The notes under the pieces: model-generated
The model's input: the letters and a program-made list of their open reading frames with translations, nothing else
Databases searched by the model: none
What the model was told of the DNA's origin: nothing
Made by a program: the position numbers and the translations under genes
Shown: one piece after another, positions 42,792-52,162 of the stretch
How positions within the stretch are numbered: the first letter of the stretch is position 1
Layout: every line of letters begins with the position of its first letter
From: Mycobacterium sp. E3198
GTDB lineage: Bacteria; Actinomycetota; Actinomycetes; Mycobacteriales; Mycobacteriaceae
NCBI RefSeq assembly: GCF_001667015.1
Contig: NZ_LZIS01000095.1
Location: 1 to 64,000 of the forward strand
Direction of reading: 5' to 3'
Length of the DNA stretch: 64,000 bases

Positions 42792-44546
42792 CAGCTGCCG
42801 GGGGCCGTCGGGACCCCGCAATTCGCGCGGGCCGTCGCGCCCGGTCAGCTCGCTCGCGTGGTCACGCTCGGCCGGCCCCAGCGTCGTCGCCTCCCGTGCG
42901 GCCACCGGCCGCATCGACGAGTGCCGGTCGTGACTCGCCGGGCCGCGCCGGCGCGACGAGGAGATCCGCTCCGCATGCGGGGTCTGCGCTCGGTGCGGCG
43001 GCTGTCCGCCGTGATCGGTGCTTTCCGCATCGAAGGTCACCTTGTGGGTGCGCTTGAGCGAAAACCGGATCTCCTCGACCTCTTCGAACACGTGGCGCGC
43101 GGTGCGCAGGGGCGCGGTCGTGTTGTCGATGACCCGCGCGACGAACGGCGGCACCAACGGGCGAATCCAGCGGGCCGCGGCCTTGGTGGCGTCGGGAATG
43201 GACGGGATGAAGGGCGTCGCGCCCTCCTGATGCCGGGGTTCGACCTCGCCGCCCGTCTCGACGGGTGCCGGCAGGTTTTCCGGGGCCGCCTCGACGGGTT
43301 GCGGCGCGGCGATCGCCCGGCTGGCCGCCTCGGCTTCCGCGGCGATCGGCAGGTAGATATCGTCATCGGCCGGCTCGAACGCGCGCTGCGACGACGCGCG
43401 CACCGGGGCGTCGAGGGCCTCGATCACCCGCCGGCGCTGGCTTTCGCGATCGATCTCGGTCTGGGCTTCGATGGCGAGCCGCGCCTGCGTCAGTCGGTGC
43501 TCGGCCCACATGATCTCGGCCTCCCGGCGAACCTGCGCGCGCTTGATCGCGATCGCGGTGTCCGCCTCCAGTTCGGCGCGTTCCTGCTCCGCCCGGGCCG
43601 TCGCGTGGCGATCGTGGGTCGTTTCACCCCGCCACCGCCGCAGGATCAGGGGCAGCACGCAGAGCAGCGCGAAGAAGGCGATCGTCGCCACCCGCAGCGC
43701 CAGTGCCCCGGGGCTGGCCAGCGTCAGCTCGTTCATCGCCACCCAGCGCGCACCGAGACCCCGGCCCGCGTCCGCGACCGCGTTCTGCCGCGCGCGGGCC
43801 AGCGTCTGCTGGTCGCGGGAGATGCCGGCGTCCAATTCGGGCGCCCGGCGATCGCGGGCCACCAGCGCGGTGTCCAGCTCGCGCTGCGCGTCGGCCAGCA
43901 GCTCGTTCGCCGTTCGCGTTTCGGGCCCGGAGCCCGCAACGCCGGTGATCCGGGTCTGCGGGCAGGCCGGGGTGGGGTGGTACTCGCAGCGCGCCACGAT
44001 CAGGGCCTGATCCTGGTGGTCGCGAGCCGCCTCGACGGCCCGGTCGAGCCCGCTGCGGGCCTGCGTGGCCTGTTGGAGGTCCGCCGCCGCCTGCACGACG
44101 GCCGGCGACGCGTCGGCGCCGCGCATGGCGCGTTCGGCGAGGCGGTGGTCGATCGACCCGGCGAAGACGACCAGCGCGGCGAACTCGCCGGCGACGACGC
44201 CGATCGCCACGGCGACCGCCGCGCGCCCGGCGACGGCGGGCCGGCGCCCCTCGGTCCCGCCGGCCGTGCCGCGAGCCACCGCGCCCACCAGCAGGCCGAA
44301 GGCCAGCGTGAGCGGCACGACGGCGAGCGTCGGCCACCGTGCGGCCTCACTCACCGCCACGCCCGCGACCAGCCACGCCAGCAGGGCCCCCAACAGCACC
44401 ACCGCGCCGGCCACCGCGTGGGTGGACCGCTCGTGGCGCTCACCGAGCTCCGCCCAGTGCCCGCCGCCGAGCCAGGCGAGTGGCCCCTCGATCCGCCCTG
44501 CGAACGAGCGAGGCTCAGCAATTTTTTGGGCGCACATCAGCTCCAA
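42777..44546 (-). CDS. DUF4407 membrane protein (Rv1779c-like)
   Basis: This 589-residue protein has an N-terminal group of membrane helices (residues 45-70, 75-95, 110-130), a long coiled region with a large Ala/Arg content (160-270), and a fourth helix (ALRVATIAFFALLCVLPLILRRW). An extended charged coiled-coil (EQERAELEADTAIAIKRAQVRREAEIMWAEHRL) and a low-complexity basic tail complete it. This matches DUF4407 and M. tuberculosis Rv1779c in position and size. The TTG at 44546 follows GGGAGG; ATG 44537 is an alternative. Role unknown. Confidence 0.82.
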   Translation of the reverse strand: MELMCAQKIAEPRSFAGRIEGPLAWLGGGHWAELGERHERSTHAVAGAVVLLGALLAWLVAGVAVSEAARWPTLAVVPLTLAFGLLVGAVARGTAGGTEGRRPAVAGRAAVAVAIGVVAGEFAALVVFAGSIDHRLAERAMRGADASPAVVQAAADLQQATQARSGLDRAVEAARDHQDQALIVARCEYHPTPACPQTRITGVAGSGPETRTANELLADAQRELDTALVARDRRAPELDAGISRDQQTLARARQNAVADAGRGLGARWVAMNELTLASPGALALRVATIAFFALLCVLPLILRRWRGETTHDRHATARAEQERAELEADTAIAIKRAQVRREAEIMWAEHRLTQARLAIEAQTEIDRESQRRRVIEALDAPVRASSQRAFEPADDDIYLPIAAEAEAASRAIAAPQPVEAAPENLPAPVETGGEVEPRHQEGATPFIPSIPDATKAAARWIRPLVPPFVARVIDNTTAPLRTARHVFEEVEEIRFSLKRTHKVTFDAESTDHGGQPPHRAQTPHAERISSSRRRGPASHDRHSSMRPVAAREATTLGPAERDHASELTGRDGPRELRGPDGPRQLPPGK

Positions 44547-44771
44547 ACACCTCCCAGTAGGTCAAGCCTCCCAGGCCGCCGGCCGACACACCGAATCGAA
44601 GCGCCACGCCTGTGGTGCTCTTCACAGAGGACAGCGGGGAAGCGGGTCACATCCTCGTGATACCCGTCGTGTCCGCTCAACGCCGAGGCCCGGCCGCCTC
44701 CGCCGCGAAATTGCTGCGACGCGGGCAGATCAGCGACCGTTCCGGCAGGGGACGTGAGACGGTATAAGCCT

Positions 44772-45329
44772 ATGCAAAATCGCGAGTATGTCACCTACGA
44801 AGAGTTCGGACGCAGGTTCTTCGAGGTCGCCGTCACCCCCGAGCGTGTCGCCGCCGCCTTCGCCGACATCGCGGGCAACGAGTTCGCCATGGAGCCGATC
44901 GCTCAGGGCCCCGGCGGTATCGCCAAGGTCAGCGCCAACGTCAAGATTCAGGACCCGAAGGTGACCCGGCGCCTGGGCGACGACATCACGTTCGTCATCC
45001 ACATCCCGCTGTCCATCGATCTGCTGCTGGACCTGCGGCTCGACAAACAGCGGTTCGTGGTCTCCGGTGACATCGCGTTGCGCGCCACCGCGCGCGCCGC
45101 CGAGCCGCTGCTCCTGATCGTCGACGTCGCCAAGCCGCGGCCATCCGATATCACGGTGAATGTGTCGTCGAAGTCCTTCCGCGGCGAGGTGCTGCGCATC
45201 CTGGCCGGCGTCGACGGCGAGATCCGCCGCTTCGTCGCCGCGTACGTCGCCGAGGAGATCGACTCACCGCAGTCGCAGGCCGCGCAAGTGATCGACGTGG
45301 CCCACCAGTTGCAGGAGGCCTGGCCCTAA
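44772..45329 (+). CDS. DUF2505 family protein (Rv1780-like)
   Basis: This 185-residue protein begins MQNREYVTYEEFGRRFFEVAVTPERVAAAFADI, followed by mainly beta structure (VTRRLGDDITFVIHIPLSIDLLLDLRL..) and a C-terminal helix ending HQLQEAWP. It is the likely orthologue of Rv1780, upstream of malQ in M. tuberculosis. DUF2505 proteins resemble START-like lipid-binding folds. ATG 44772 is used; a GTG at 44754 would add six residues without support. Confidence 0.82.
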   Translation: MQNREYVTYEEFGRRFFEVAVTPERVAAAFADIAGNEFAMEPIAQGPGGIAKVSANVKIQDPKVTRRLGDDITFVIHIPLSIDLLLDLRLDKQRFVVSGDIALRATARAAEPLLLIVDVAKPRPSDITVNVSSKSFRGEVLRILAGVDGEIRRFVAAYVAEEIDSPQSQAAQVIDVAHQLQEAWP

Positions 45330-45407
45330 CGGCCCGATCGCGTTTACCTCTTCGTTTCAGGCGGGTATGCGGTCCAAGACCAAACGTCTCACGAGGAGCG
45401 AGAAGAG

Positions 45408-45836
45408 TTGGCACGAGTAGATGTTTCGATGTCGTCCGAGGTGGCACCCGAAACCGCCTGGAAGCTGGCGTCCGACCTGCGCCGATTCGACGAGTGGCTG
45501 ACCATCTTCGGCGGCTGGCGCGGGCCGGTTCCCTCGACCATCGAGAAGGGCACCTGCGTTTCCTCGTGCATCAAGGTCAAGGGCTTCCGCAACGTCATCC
45601 ACTGGGAAGTCACCTGTTACGACGCACCGGAATCGATTGAGCTGCAAGGCGGCGGCCGGGGCGGGATCCGGATTACGGTCGGGGTGACCATCTCCGACGA
45701 CCACCCCGGATCGAAGTTCCACCTCACCGCGGACCTGAACGGCGGAGTGCTCAGCGGGCCGGTCGGGGGGCTGGTCGCCAGGGTGTTGCGATCCGACATC
45801 CGCAAATCGGTCAGCAACCTGGCATCCCTGCAGTAG
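45408..45836 (+). CDS. SRPBCC (START-like) superfamily protein
   Basis: This 142-residue protein has the ligand-cavity fold of the polyketide-cyclase/START group: VAPETAWKLASDLRRFDEWL at the start, then strands CVSSCIKVKGFRNVIHWEVTCYD and FHLTADLNGGVLSGPVGGLVARVLRSDI, and a long final helix. The TTG start follows GAGGAGCG. It is in the same direction as the DUF2505 gene, 78 bp downstream, so both may bind related hydrophobic ligands. No catalytic role can be assigned. Confidence 0.8.
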   Translation: MARVDVSMSSEVAPETAWKLASDLRRFDEWLTIFGGWRGPVPSTIEKGTCVSSCIKVKGFRNVIHWEVTCYDAPESIELQGGGRGGIRITVGVTISDDHPGSKFHLTADLNGGVLSGPVGGLVARVLRSDIRKSVSNLASLQ

Positions 45837-45867
45837 TCCCCGCGGTGGTCGACGAGTAGTCGACGAG

Positions 45868-46113
45868 TTACGGTGCCGGGCGGCGCGTCCCGCGGCCGCG
45901 CTGGGCGTCGCGAAACCGCCTGCCGTCCATGACAAGCCAGGCCAGGCCGGCGCCGAAGGCCAACAAGCCGACGCTCGCGGCGACGACGCCCGCGCCCGCG
46001 TCGCCGAGGACGAAATTGATCACGCAGACCACGAGCGCCAGCGCGGCGATTCCCATGCTGACAAGGCCCGGCGAGCGCTCGGCATCCCGGCGCGTGCGCG
46101 TGATGTGGTTCAT
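45868..46113 (-). CDS. Small two-helix membrane protein
   Basis: This 81-residue protein starts at ATG 46113 (MNHITRTRRDAERS), after a GGGGGAC site. Two adjacent hydrophobic segments (MGIAALALVVCVINFVLG and VVAASVGLLAFGAGLAWLVM) and a basic C-terminal tail give a hairpin membrane topology. No family recognised. An in-frame ATG ten codons upstream is possible. Confidence 0.6.
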   Translation of the reverse strand: MNHITRTRRDAERSPGLVSMGIAALALVVCVINFVLGDAGAGVVAASVGLLAFGAGLAWLVMDGRRFRDAQRGRGTRRPAP

Positions 46114-46200
46114 GGCCGTCCCCCAGGTGTCGTCTCGTTTCACCGCTTGGTTGCGGCTACCCGAAACACCCTCGGCGGAAACGACTTCCGGGCGCGGGCC

Positions 46201-48030
46201 CTATAGCGTCTGGTGGCGTCCGAAGTACTTGTGGTCTTCGCTGTAACCGCCGTAACCGCTGCCGATGTCGCGATAGTCGGCGACGAACTCGATCCCCTTG
46301 ATCCACTTCACCAGCTTGAAGCCGTGCTGCAACTCGTTGCGCAGCCGCAGCGGCTTGCCGTGCAGATAGGGGAGCGGCTGGTCGTTCATGTTGTAGGCCA
46401 GCATCGTCATGTGATGGTCCATCTGGCCGATGTGGTGGGCGTTGTAGTAGATGCCGCCGGTGGCGCCGAGGCCCATCGAATAGAACACCGCCCATTTCGC
46501 CTCGGGCAGCGGCTTGACGATGTCCATGATCGCCTTCATCTGCACGCCGCCCCACTTGGCCACGCCGGACCACGCCTGGATGCAGAAGTGCTGGCTGATC
46601 TGCTCGTGGTAGGGCAGCGCCTTCAGATCGTCGAGCGAGAATTCCATCGGGTGCTCGACCAGCCCATAGACCCTCAGGCGCCAATCGCGAAAGTCGTTGG
46701 CCTCCAACTCTTTGTACTCGACGGTCTCGGGCAGCCGGCCGTTGCGCCAGTGGTGCGGTGAGATGTCTTTTTCGGTGAACGCCCCGGGCTTGGGGTCGAG
46801 CTGTTCGAGCACGCGTTGGAACGGACCGACGAGCGCATAGCCGACCCGCTGGATCACCCGGGGATGCCGAATGGTGAACGGGGTGGCCCACACCCACGCG
46901 ACGGCCGTCACCACCATCGCCGCGGCGAAGATCCAGAAACCCACCCAGCTAGCGTCGTCGCGCGAGGCGAACATGTGGTTGAGATTTTGCAGCGCGCCGG
47001 TGGTCAACACCATCGTCACGTGCACCAGGATGAAGAACAAGAAGTACACCAGCACAACGAAATGCAGCGAGCGCGCGTGCTGAATGCTCAGCCGCTTGCT
47101 GAGCCAGTGCACGCGCTGCGACAGCGCCGGCGACATGCCCAGGCCGGTGATCAACGCCGCCGGCGCGGCGATGAAGACCGTGGTGAAGTACGCCAGCAGT
47201 TGCAGACCGTTGTAGGCGACCCAGCCGTTGTCCTTCGGCCAGTCCAGCGACAGGTACTGCACCGCGACCGACGCGGCGTTGGGAAAGACGTCCCAGCTGG
47301 TGGGGACGATATGGCGCCACTGCCCGGTGGCGAACAACAGCACATAGAAGACCAACCCGTTGACGAGCCACAAGACGTCGATGCCGAGGTGCCACCACCG
47401 GGCCAGCCCGATGGAGTGCCGGAATCCCGGCAACCCGAATTGCGGTGGCAGCGCGACGGTGTCGGCGTTGGCGGTCCACAGTTCGTCGTCCGGCACCGGC
47501 GGCCCCACCCGCAACCATTCGTCCTTGCCCGGCGTGGCGTTGCGGCTGAAGTAGAGCCGGGGATGGTCGCACAGGATCTGGATCCCCGTGCGGATGATGA
47601 ACATCATCATGAACAGGTTGAAGAAGTGGGTCCACCCGATCCACGCGGGCAGTCCGGGGCTGACACCGGTATGCGTGTCGGTCCCCGGGTAGTGCTGGAT
47701 GAACGCCTGCACCGCCGGCATGTTGTGCAGGCCTTTGCCGATCGCCACTCCCACGACCAGCAGGGCAAAGCCGATCGGGATCAGCCACAGCAGGTTGAAC
47801 CACCTGTCGCGCCCGACCCGCAGCTTGGGGGCCGTCGCCCGCCGGGTCAGGTCGAAGCCGCCACCGTAGGCCGCCACGTCGATGGTGTCCTCGGCGGTGT
47901 GTATCTCGTTGCGGTAGTCCGGAGTTTCCGTCAGCGGCGCGCCTACTGCCAGTGTCGACGCGACGCCGTCCGCCGCTGCCCGCCCCCCGGCGGTCCGGGC
48001 GTGCAGGTCCCGATGCTCGGTGTTGGTCAC
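46201..48030 (-). CDS. Cytochrome b / molybdopterin-dependent oxidoreductase fusion
   Basis: This protein of about 609 residues has an N-terminal di-haem cytochrome b-like membrane domain of five or six helices, with possible haem histidines in FLHRTGIQILCDHP-like, WWHLGIDVLW and RSLHFVVLVYFLFFILVHVTM segments. The C-terminal domain is a sulfite-oxidase-type Moco domain whose ligand cysteine is probably in HFCIQAWSGVAKWGGV. GTG 48030 (MTNTEHRDLHA) is chosen; the frame runs 51 codons further without a good start. Similar fusions move electrons between a Moco substrate and the membrane; the substrate is unknown. Confidence 0.8.
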   Translation of the reverse strand: MTNTEHRDLHARTAGGRAAADGVASTLAVGAPLTETPDYRNEIHTAEDTIDVAAYGGGFDLTRRATAPKLRVGRDRWFNLLWLIPIGFALLVVGVAIGKGLHNMPAVQAFIQHYPGTDTHTGVSPGLPAWIGWTHFFNLFMMMFIIRTGIQILCDHPRLYFSRNATPGKDEWLRVGPPVPDDELWTANADTVALPPQFGLPGFRHSIGLARWWHLGIDVLWLVNGLVFYVLLFATGQWRHIVPTSWDVFPNAASVAVQYLSLDWPKDNGWVAYNGLQLLAYFTTVFIAAPAALITGLGMSPALSQRVHWLSKRLSIQHARSLHFVVLVYFLFFILVHVTMVLTTGALQNLNHMFASRDDASWVGFWIFAAAMVVTAVAWVWATPFTIRHPRVIQRVGYALVGPFQRVLEQLDPKPGAFTEKDISPHHWRNGRLPETVEYKELEANDFRDWRLRVYGLVEHPMEFSLDDLKALPYHEQISQHFCIQAWSGVAKWGGVQMKAIMDIVKPLPEAKWAVFYSMGLGATGGIYYNAHHIGQMDHHMTMLAYNMNDQPLPYLHGKPLRLRNELQHGFKLVKWIKGIEFVADYRDIGSGYGGYSEDHKYFGRHQTL

Positions 48031-48260
48031 GGGGCCGAAAATACCCGAGCGGACTTGGATAAATTGGACTCGATCGGGAACGAAGGCGCTCCGGCGGGCC
48101 GCGCCGGGCTGCGCGGCCGTCGGCGACAGTTGCCGGCGGGCAAAATCCGCACCGGCATCGATAGCGATAGCCGCAACTGCCAATCAAAAGGTCATTTGGC
48201 GCCGCAAACTCGGTTTCTTGGCGGTCACTGTGAGTTTGGGCATAACCTTCTGGACATCGG

Positions 48261-48731
48261 CTAGGCCGGGTCGCGCGGCAGCAGTTTCCGGGCCGGGCGG
48301 GTCTCAATGGCGTTGATGGTCAGGGCGCGGCGGCTGATCCGCCAGCCGGCGTCCGTCAGGCGGTAGTCGTCGTCGTAGCGCAGGTGCCACACCACGTCGA
48401 CCACCTCACCGGAGCGCCGGCTCCAGTGGTGCGCGACGCACGCGACGCGCCCGCTCGCGGCGCCGGGGCGCGCGCCCTCGTCATAGACCTCACCGACGAT
48501 GGCGTGCTCGGTGCGGTCGACCGCGGCGACGGCGGCCACCGCGGCGGCGAGGGCCTCCCGGCCCGCGTGCGAGCGGACGGGCTCCAGCGCGGCCGGCGGC
48601 TCGGGCAGCACCAGTTCGGCCGCCTCGGTGAAAAGCCCTACGACGGCGTCGAATTGGCGGTCATCGATGCGTGCGGCGTAGCGGTGCACCAGATCGCTGA
48701 GCGCCATCCGGTCATCGGCGGAAAGGGTCAT
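48261..48731 (-). CDS. SnoaL-like / NTF2-fold protein
   Basis: This 156-residue protein begins MTLSADDRMALSDLVHRYAARIDDRQFDAVVGLFTEAAEL, the usual SnoaL_4 N-terminus, followed by HAGREALAAAVAAV, a VACVAHHWSRR strand and a GWRISRRALTINAIETR end. It overlaps the LLM oxidoreductase stop by four bases (ATGA), so they are co-translated. It may act on the same substrate as that F420-type oxidase. No specific reaction can be inferred. Confidence 0.78.
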   Translation of the reverse strand: MTLSADDRMALSDLVHRYAARIDDRQFDAVVGLFTEAAELVLPEPPAALEPVRSHAGREALAAAVAAVAAVDRTEHAIVGEVYDEGARPGAASGRVACVAHHWSRRSGEVVDVVWHLRYDDDYRLTDAGWRISRRALTINAIETRPARKLLPRDPA

Positions 48732-49621
48732 GGCGCCAGCGACAGCCGTTGCGCACACGCCGACAGCAGGTCCTTGGCCTCCTCGATGTCGCCGGTCGGC
48801 GGCATCGACAACACGATCCGGTCGGCGCCCTGGTCGACCAGGGCGCCCGCGCGTTCGGCGTCGATCTTGGCGACCGCGTGGCCCAGCGACACTTCCAGGG
48901 CCGCCGGGTCGCGGCCCCCCCCGGCCGCCTCCTCGCGCATCAGCGCGATCAGCGACGCGAGTTGCGGGCCCGCCACGCCCAGCGGTTGGAAGCCATCTCC
49001 CAAGCGCCCCGCGCGCCGTGCCGCCGCCCGGCTGTGGCCGCCGATATGGATTCCAAGACGTTCGCCCGCAGCCGGTTTCGGGTAGCACATGACGTCGTCG
49101 AAGTCGAAGAACTCGCCGTGGTGCGACGCCCCTTGCGGGCGGTCGGCCCACAGCGCCCGCAGCACGGCCAACTGCTCGTCGACCCGCCTGCCCCGGCTGT
49201 CGAATTCCGCGCCGCAGGCGGCCAGCTCCTCGGAGAGCCAGCCCACGCCCACGCACAGCCGCAGTCGGCCGCCCGAGAGCGCGTCGACGGTCGCCGCCCG
49301 CTTGGCCAGCACCACCGGGTGGTGGTTGGGCAGCACCAGTACCCCGGTGGCGAGCCGGAGGCGGCTGGTGTGGCCGGCCAGGAAGGCCAGCAGGTCCAGC
49401 GGGTCGGGGATGGGGCAGTCCGCGGCCAGGCCGACGCGTCCGGAGCTGTCGTAGGGATAGACGCTCTCGTAGCGGGTGAGAAGAACGGTGTGCTCGACGA
49501 CGACGATCGATTCGAACCCGCAGCGCTCCAGGTGGCCCGCGAAGCTCGCCATCCACTCGGGATCCGCGGTCACACCGTCGGCGACCGGGGCCACCACCCC
49601 GACTTTTGGGGAAGCCTCCAT
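48728..49621 (-). CDS. LLM-class (luciferase-like) F420-dependent oxidoreductase
   Basis: This 297-residue TIM-barrel protein is of the luciferase-like monooxygenase class. It has VVVEHTVLLTRYESVYPYDSSG, then a PLDLLAFLAGHTSRLRLATGVLVLPNHHPVVLAKRAATVD region and GVGVGWLSEELAACG, both typical of mycobacterial F420-dependent enzymes. The binding-site segment IHIGGHSRAAARRAGRLGDGFQPLG is intact. The ATG at 49621 is used; the longer frame upstream is shadow of malQ. It is followed by a SnoaL-like gene with a 4-bp overlap, forming an operon of two. Confidence 0.85.
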   Translation of the reverse strand: MEASPKVGVVAPVADGVTADPEWMASFAGHLERCGFESIVVVEHTVLLTRYESVYPYDSSGRVGLAADCPIPDPLDLLAFLAGHTSRLRLATGVLVLPNHHPVVLAKRAATVDALSGGRLRLCVGVGWLSEELAACGAEFDSRGRRVDEQLAVLRALWADRPQGASHHGEFFDFDDVMCYPKPAAGERLGIHIGGHSRAAARRAGRLGDGFQPLGVAGPQLASLIALMREEAAGGGRDPAALEVSLGHAVAKIDAERAGALVDQGADRIVLSMPPTGDIEEAKDLLSACAQRLSLAP

Positions 49622-49650
49622 GGGACCAGAAGCTAACAGGCCACGTGGAC

Positions 49651-51798
49651 CTACGGCGCGATCGCCTCGCGGACCGCCTCGGCCAGCCTGGCCGCCCGGG
49701 GATCGGCGAAGACGTCCTCGAGCGTCACCGGCCGGCCGTCGGGCCCGGTCAGCGGAACCCGCCAGTTGGGGTATTCGTCGGTGGTGCCCGGCTGGTTCTG
49801 GGTCCGGCGGTCGCCGACGGCATCCGTCAGCGCCACCCCCAGCAGGCGCGACGGCGTTCGGCCCAGGTAGCGGTACAGCGCGAGGATGACGCGTTCCGGG
49901 TCGTCCTGAACGTCCGGGCCGTCGCCCAGCAGGCCGACTCGGCGCAGCTCCGCCAGCCACGCCGCCAGCTCGGCCCGGTCGGATTCGAGCTCGGCCTCCA
50001 CCGGGCGGGTGAGCAACCCCAGTGACTCCCGCAGCCGCACGTGTTCGCCGGCCAGGTAACCGGCCGTCGGCGGCAGATCGTGGGTGGTGACCGAGGACAG
50101 GCAGTACTCGCGCCAGCGCTCGGCGGGCAGCGGCCCGCCGGTTGCGTCCCGATCCAGTTCGAACCACAGGATCGAGGTGCCAAGCACGCCGCGCAACAGG
50201 AGGTAGTCGCGCACCCAGGGTTCGACGGTGCCGAGATCCTCTCCGACGACCAGCGCGCCGGCCCGGTGCGCCTCGAGGGCGACGATGCCGATCATCGCTT
50301 CGTGGTCGTAGCGCACGTAGGTGCCCTGGGTGGGCGGTGCGCCCTGCGGGATCCACCACAGCCGGAACAATCCGATGATGTGGTCGATGCGGACACCGCC
50401 GGCATGCCGCAGCTGTCCCCGGATGAGCGCGCGAAACGGCAGGTACTCGCGCTCCTCCAGCCGGTCCGGGCGCCAGGGCGGCTGCGACCAGTCCTGGCCG
50501 AGCTGGTTGAACTCGTCCGGTGGCGCGCCCGCGGTCACGCCCAGCGCCATCACATCCTGCAGGGCCCAGGCGTCGGCGCCGTCGGGGTGGACTCCGACGG
50601 CGAGGTCTCCCATGACGCCCAGCGCCATCCCGGCCCGAACCGCCTGCGACTGCGCCGAGGCGAGCTGTTCGTCGAGTTGCCATTGCAGCCACCGGTGGAA
50701 ATCGACTGAGTCCGAATGCCTTTCGGCGAACCCGGCGACCCCGGGGGCGCCGGGATGCCGCAACGAATCCGGCCAGCGGTGCCAATCGCCGCCGTATTCC
50801 TCGGCCAGCGCGCAATACACGGCGAAGTCGTCCAGCGCGGTCCCCTCCCGGTCGCGGAACGCTGCGTAGGCCAGCTCACGGCCGGCCGACCGCGGCACTT
50901 CGTGCAACGACTTGAGCGCCTCGCGCTTGGCCACCCAGGCGCCGTCGCGGTCGATGGCGTCGAGCCGGGCGGCCCGCCGCTGGACGTCCGAGCGGAGCCG
51001 CCGCACCCGGCCGCGCTTGGTGAGGTCGGCGTATTCCGGGACCGCCTCGACACGCAGATAGATCGGGTTGACGAAGCGGCGCGAGGTGGGCAGGTACGGC
51101 GACGGCTCCATGCGGCCGCCCGGGCCGAACCCGGCAGCGTGCAGCGGATTGATCAGCACGTAGTCGGCGCCGTGGCGGGACGCCGACCACACCGCGAGGT
51201 CGGTCAGGTCGGTGAGGTCACCGACCCCCCACGACTGGCTGGACCGCACGCTGTAGAGCTGGGCGGCCAGCCCCCACGCGCGCCGCGCCCCGAGCTGCTC
51301 GGGAAGGCCGAGCCAGTCGGGTGTCACGATCAGCGCGGTGCTCGTTTCGGACTCGCCGGAGCGCAGGTGCACGCGGTGGTAGCCCAGCGGCAGGTGGGCG
51401 GGCAGGGCGAAGCTGGCCTCGCCGATCCAGCGTCCGTCCAGCTCGAATGGCGGCGTGAAGTTGTCCACCTGCTGCACCCCGCCGCGGACCGTGCCGTCCT
51501 CGAGCTGCAGCCACACCTCGGCGGGGTCGCCGTGGGTCACGTGCGCCCAGAACCGGATCTGCTCGCCGGTGCGCCCGACGATGGTCGCCGGCATTCGGCG
51601 CTGCCAATACGCCCGCCGCTGCGCCGTCAGGGCGGCGTTGCGCTCTTGTTCGGTGCCGGCCTCGACACCCAGCGCGGCGAGCACCGCCACCAGCGTCTCC
51701 GCGGGGACCGGCACCGCCCGCCCGGTCCAGTCCTCGTATTCGGTCGCGATGCCGAACCGACGGGCGAGTTCGACCAGCGAGGGCGCGAGCTCAGGCAT
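49651..51798 (-). CDS. malQ: 4-alpha-glucanotransferase (Rv1781c-like)
   Basis: This 715-residue GH77 enzyme transfers alpha-1,4-glucan segments between maltodextrins and releases glucose. Catalytic residues are visible: the nucleophile in RIDHIIGLFRLWWIP, the acid/base Glu in VVGEDLGTVEPWVRDYL and the stabilising Asp in VTTHDLPPTAGYL. The N-terminal beta domain of mycobacterial MalQ is present. ATG 51798 or 51807 is the start; the family length in M. tuberculosis is 724. It diverges from eccB5 and is unrelated to secretion; the neighbourhood is conserved in mycobacteria. Confidence 0.92.
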   Translation of the reverse strand: MPELAPSLVELARRFGIATEYEDWTGRAVPVPAETLVAVLAALGVEAGTEQERNAALTAQRRAYWQRRMPATIVGRTGEQIRFWAHVTHGDPAEVWLQLEDGTVRGGVQQVDNFTPPFELDGRWIGEASFALPAHLPLGYHRVHLRSGESETSTALIVTPDWLGLPEQLGARRAWGLAAQLYSVRSSQSWGVGDLTDLTDLAVWSASRHGADYVLINPLHAAGFGPGGRMEPSPYLPTSRRFVNPIYLRVEAVPEYADLTKRGRVRRLRSDVQRRAARLDAIDRDGAWVAKREALKSLHEVPRSAGRELAYAAFRDREGTALDDFAVYCALAEEYGGDWHRWPDSLRHPGAPGVAGFAERHSDSVDFHRWLQWQLDEQLASAQSQAVRAGMALGVMGDLAVGVHPDGADAWALQDVMALGVTAGAPPDEFNQLGQDWSQPPWRPDRLEEREYLPFRALIRGQLRHAGGVRIDHIIGLFRLWWIPQGAPPTQGTYVRYDHEAMIGIVALEAHRAGALVVGEDLGTVEPWVRDYLLLRGVLGTSILWFELDRDATGGPLPAERWREYCLSSVTTHDLPPTAGYLAGEHVRLRESLGLLTRPVEAELESDRAELAAWLAELRRVGLLGDGPDVQDDPERVILALYRYLGRTPSRLLGVALTDAVGDRRTQNQPGTTDEYPNWRVPLTGPDGRPVTLEDVFADPRAARLAEAVREAIAP

Positions 51799-52162
51799 GC
51801 CGCCCATCTTGCTTGAGGATGCCGGAATCCGCGCCGGGCGGGGCCTTCGCTGCAAGGTTGCCCTTCAGCAGGACGGGAAGGACATCCGCGGCTAACATGC
51901 CCAGTGAAGACGCGAAAATCCAGCCGGGGGATGAGTGGGGAAGAGCAATGTCGGCGGCGCCGCTGTCCGCGCCGCCCGTGGTCTGGGCGCTCGAAAAGAG
52001 GCGGGGTTCGCCGGCCCAGTGAGATGTAAATAGAAGGTGAAGCGCACGCCAACGCGTGGCGAGGCAGGTGCGGGTCCCTTACGGTTGTCGATGTAATTCG
52101 CGCAGTGGACATTTTCGACGGACAATATCCAGGCGTTCTAACAGACCGGATGGTGAAATAAC
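51799..52162. promoter_or_regulatory. Divergent region between malQ and eccB5, with a possible 24-codon small ORF
   Basis: This 364-bp gap should contain the ESX-5 promoter. An ATG at 51948, preceded by GGGGAAG, opens a frame of 24 codons that stops at 52022 (MSAAPLSAPPVVWALEKRRG and four more residues). It could be a leader peptide, but coding is unproven. The rest holds no clear hairpin or operator; the eccB5 GTG at 52163 has GGATGG about ten bases before it. Confidence 0.4.

Noticed and set aside
45851..45873. Short direct repeat (GTCGACGAGTA / GTCGACGAGTT) after the SRPBCC gene
   Set aside because: Too short and low in information to separate from chance; no neighbouring gene pattern supports a function.
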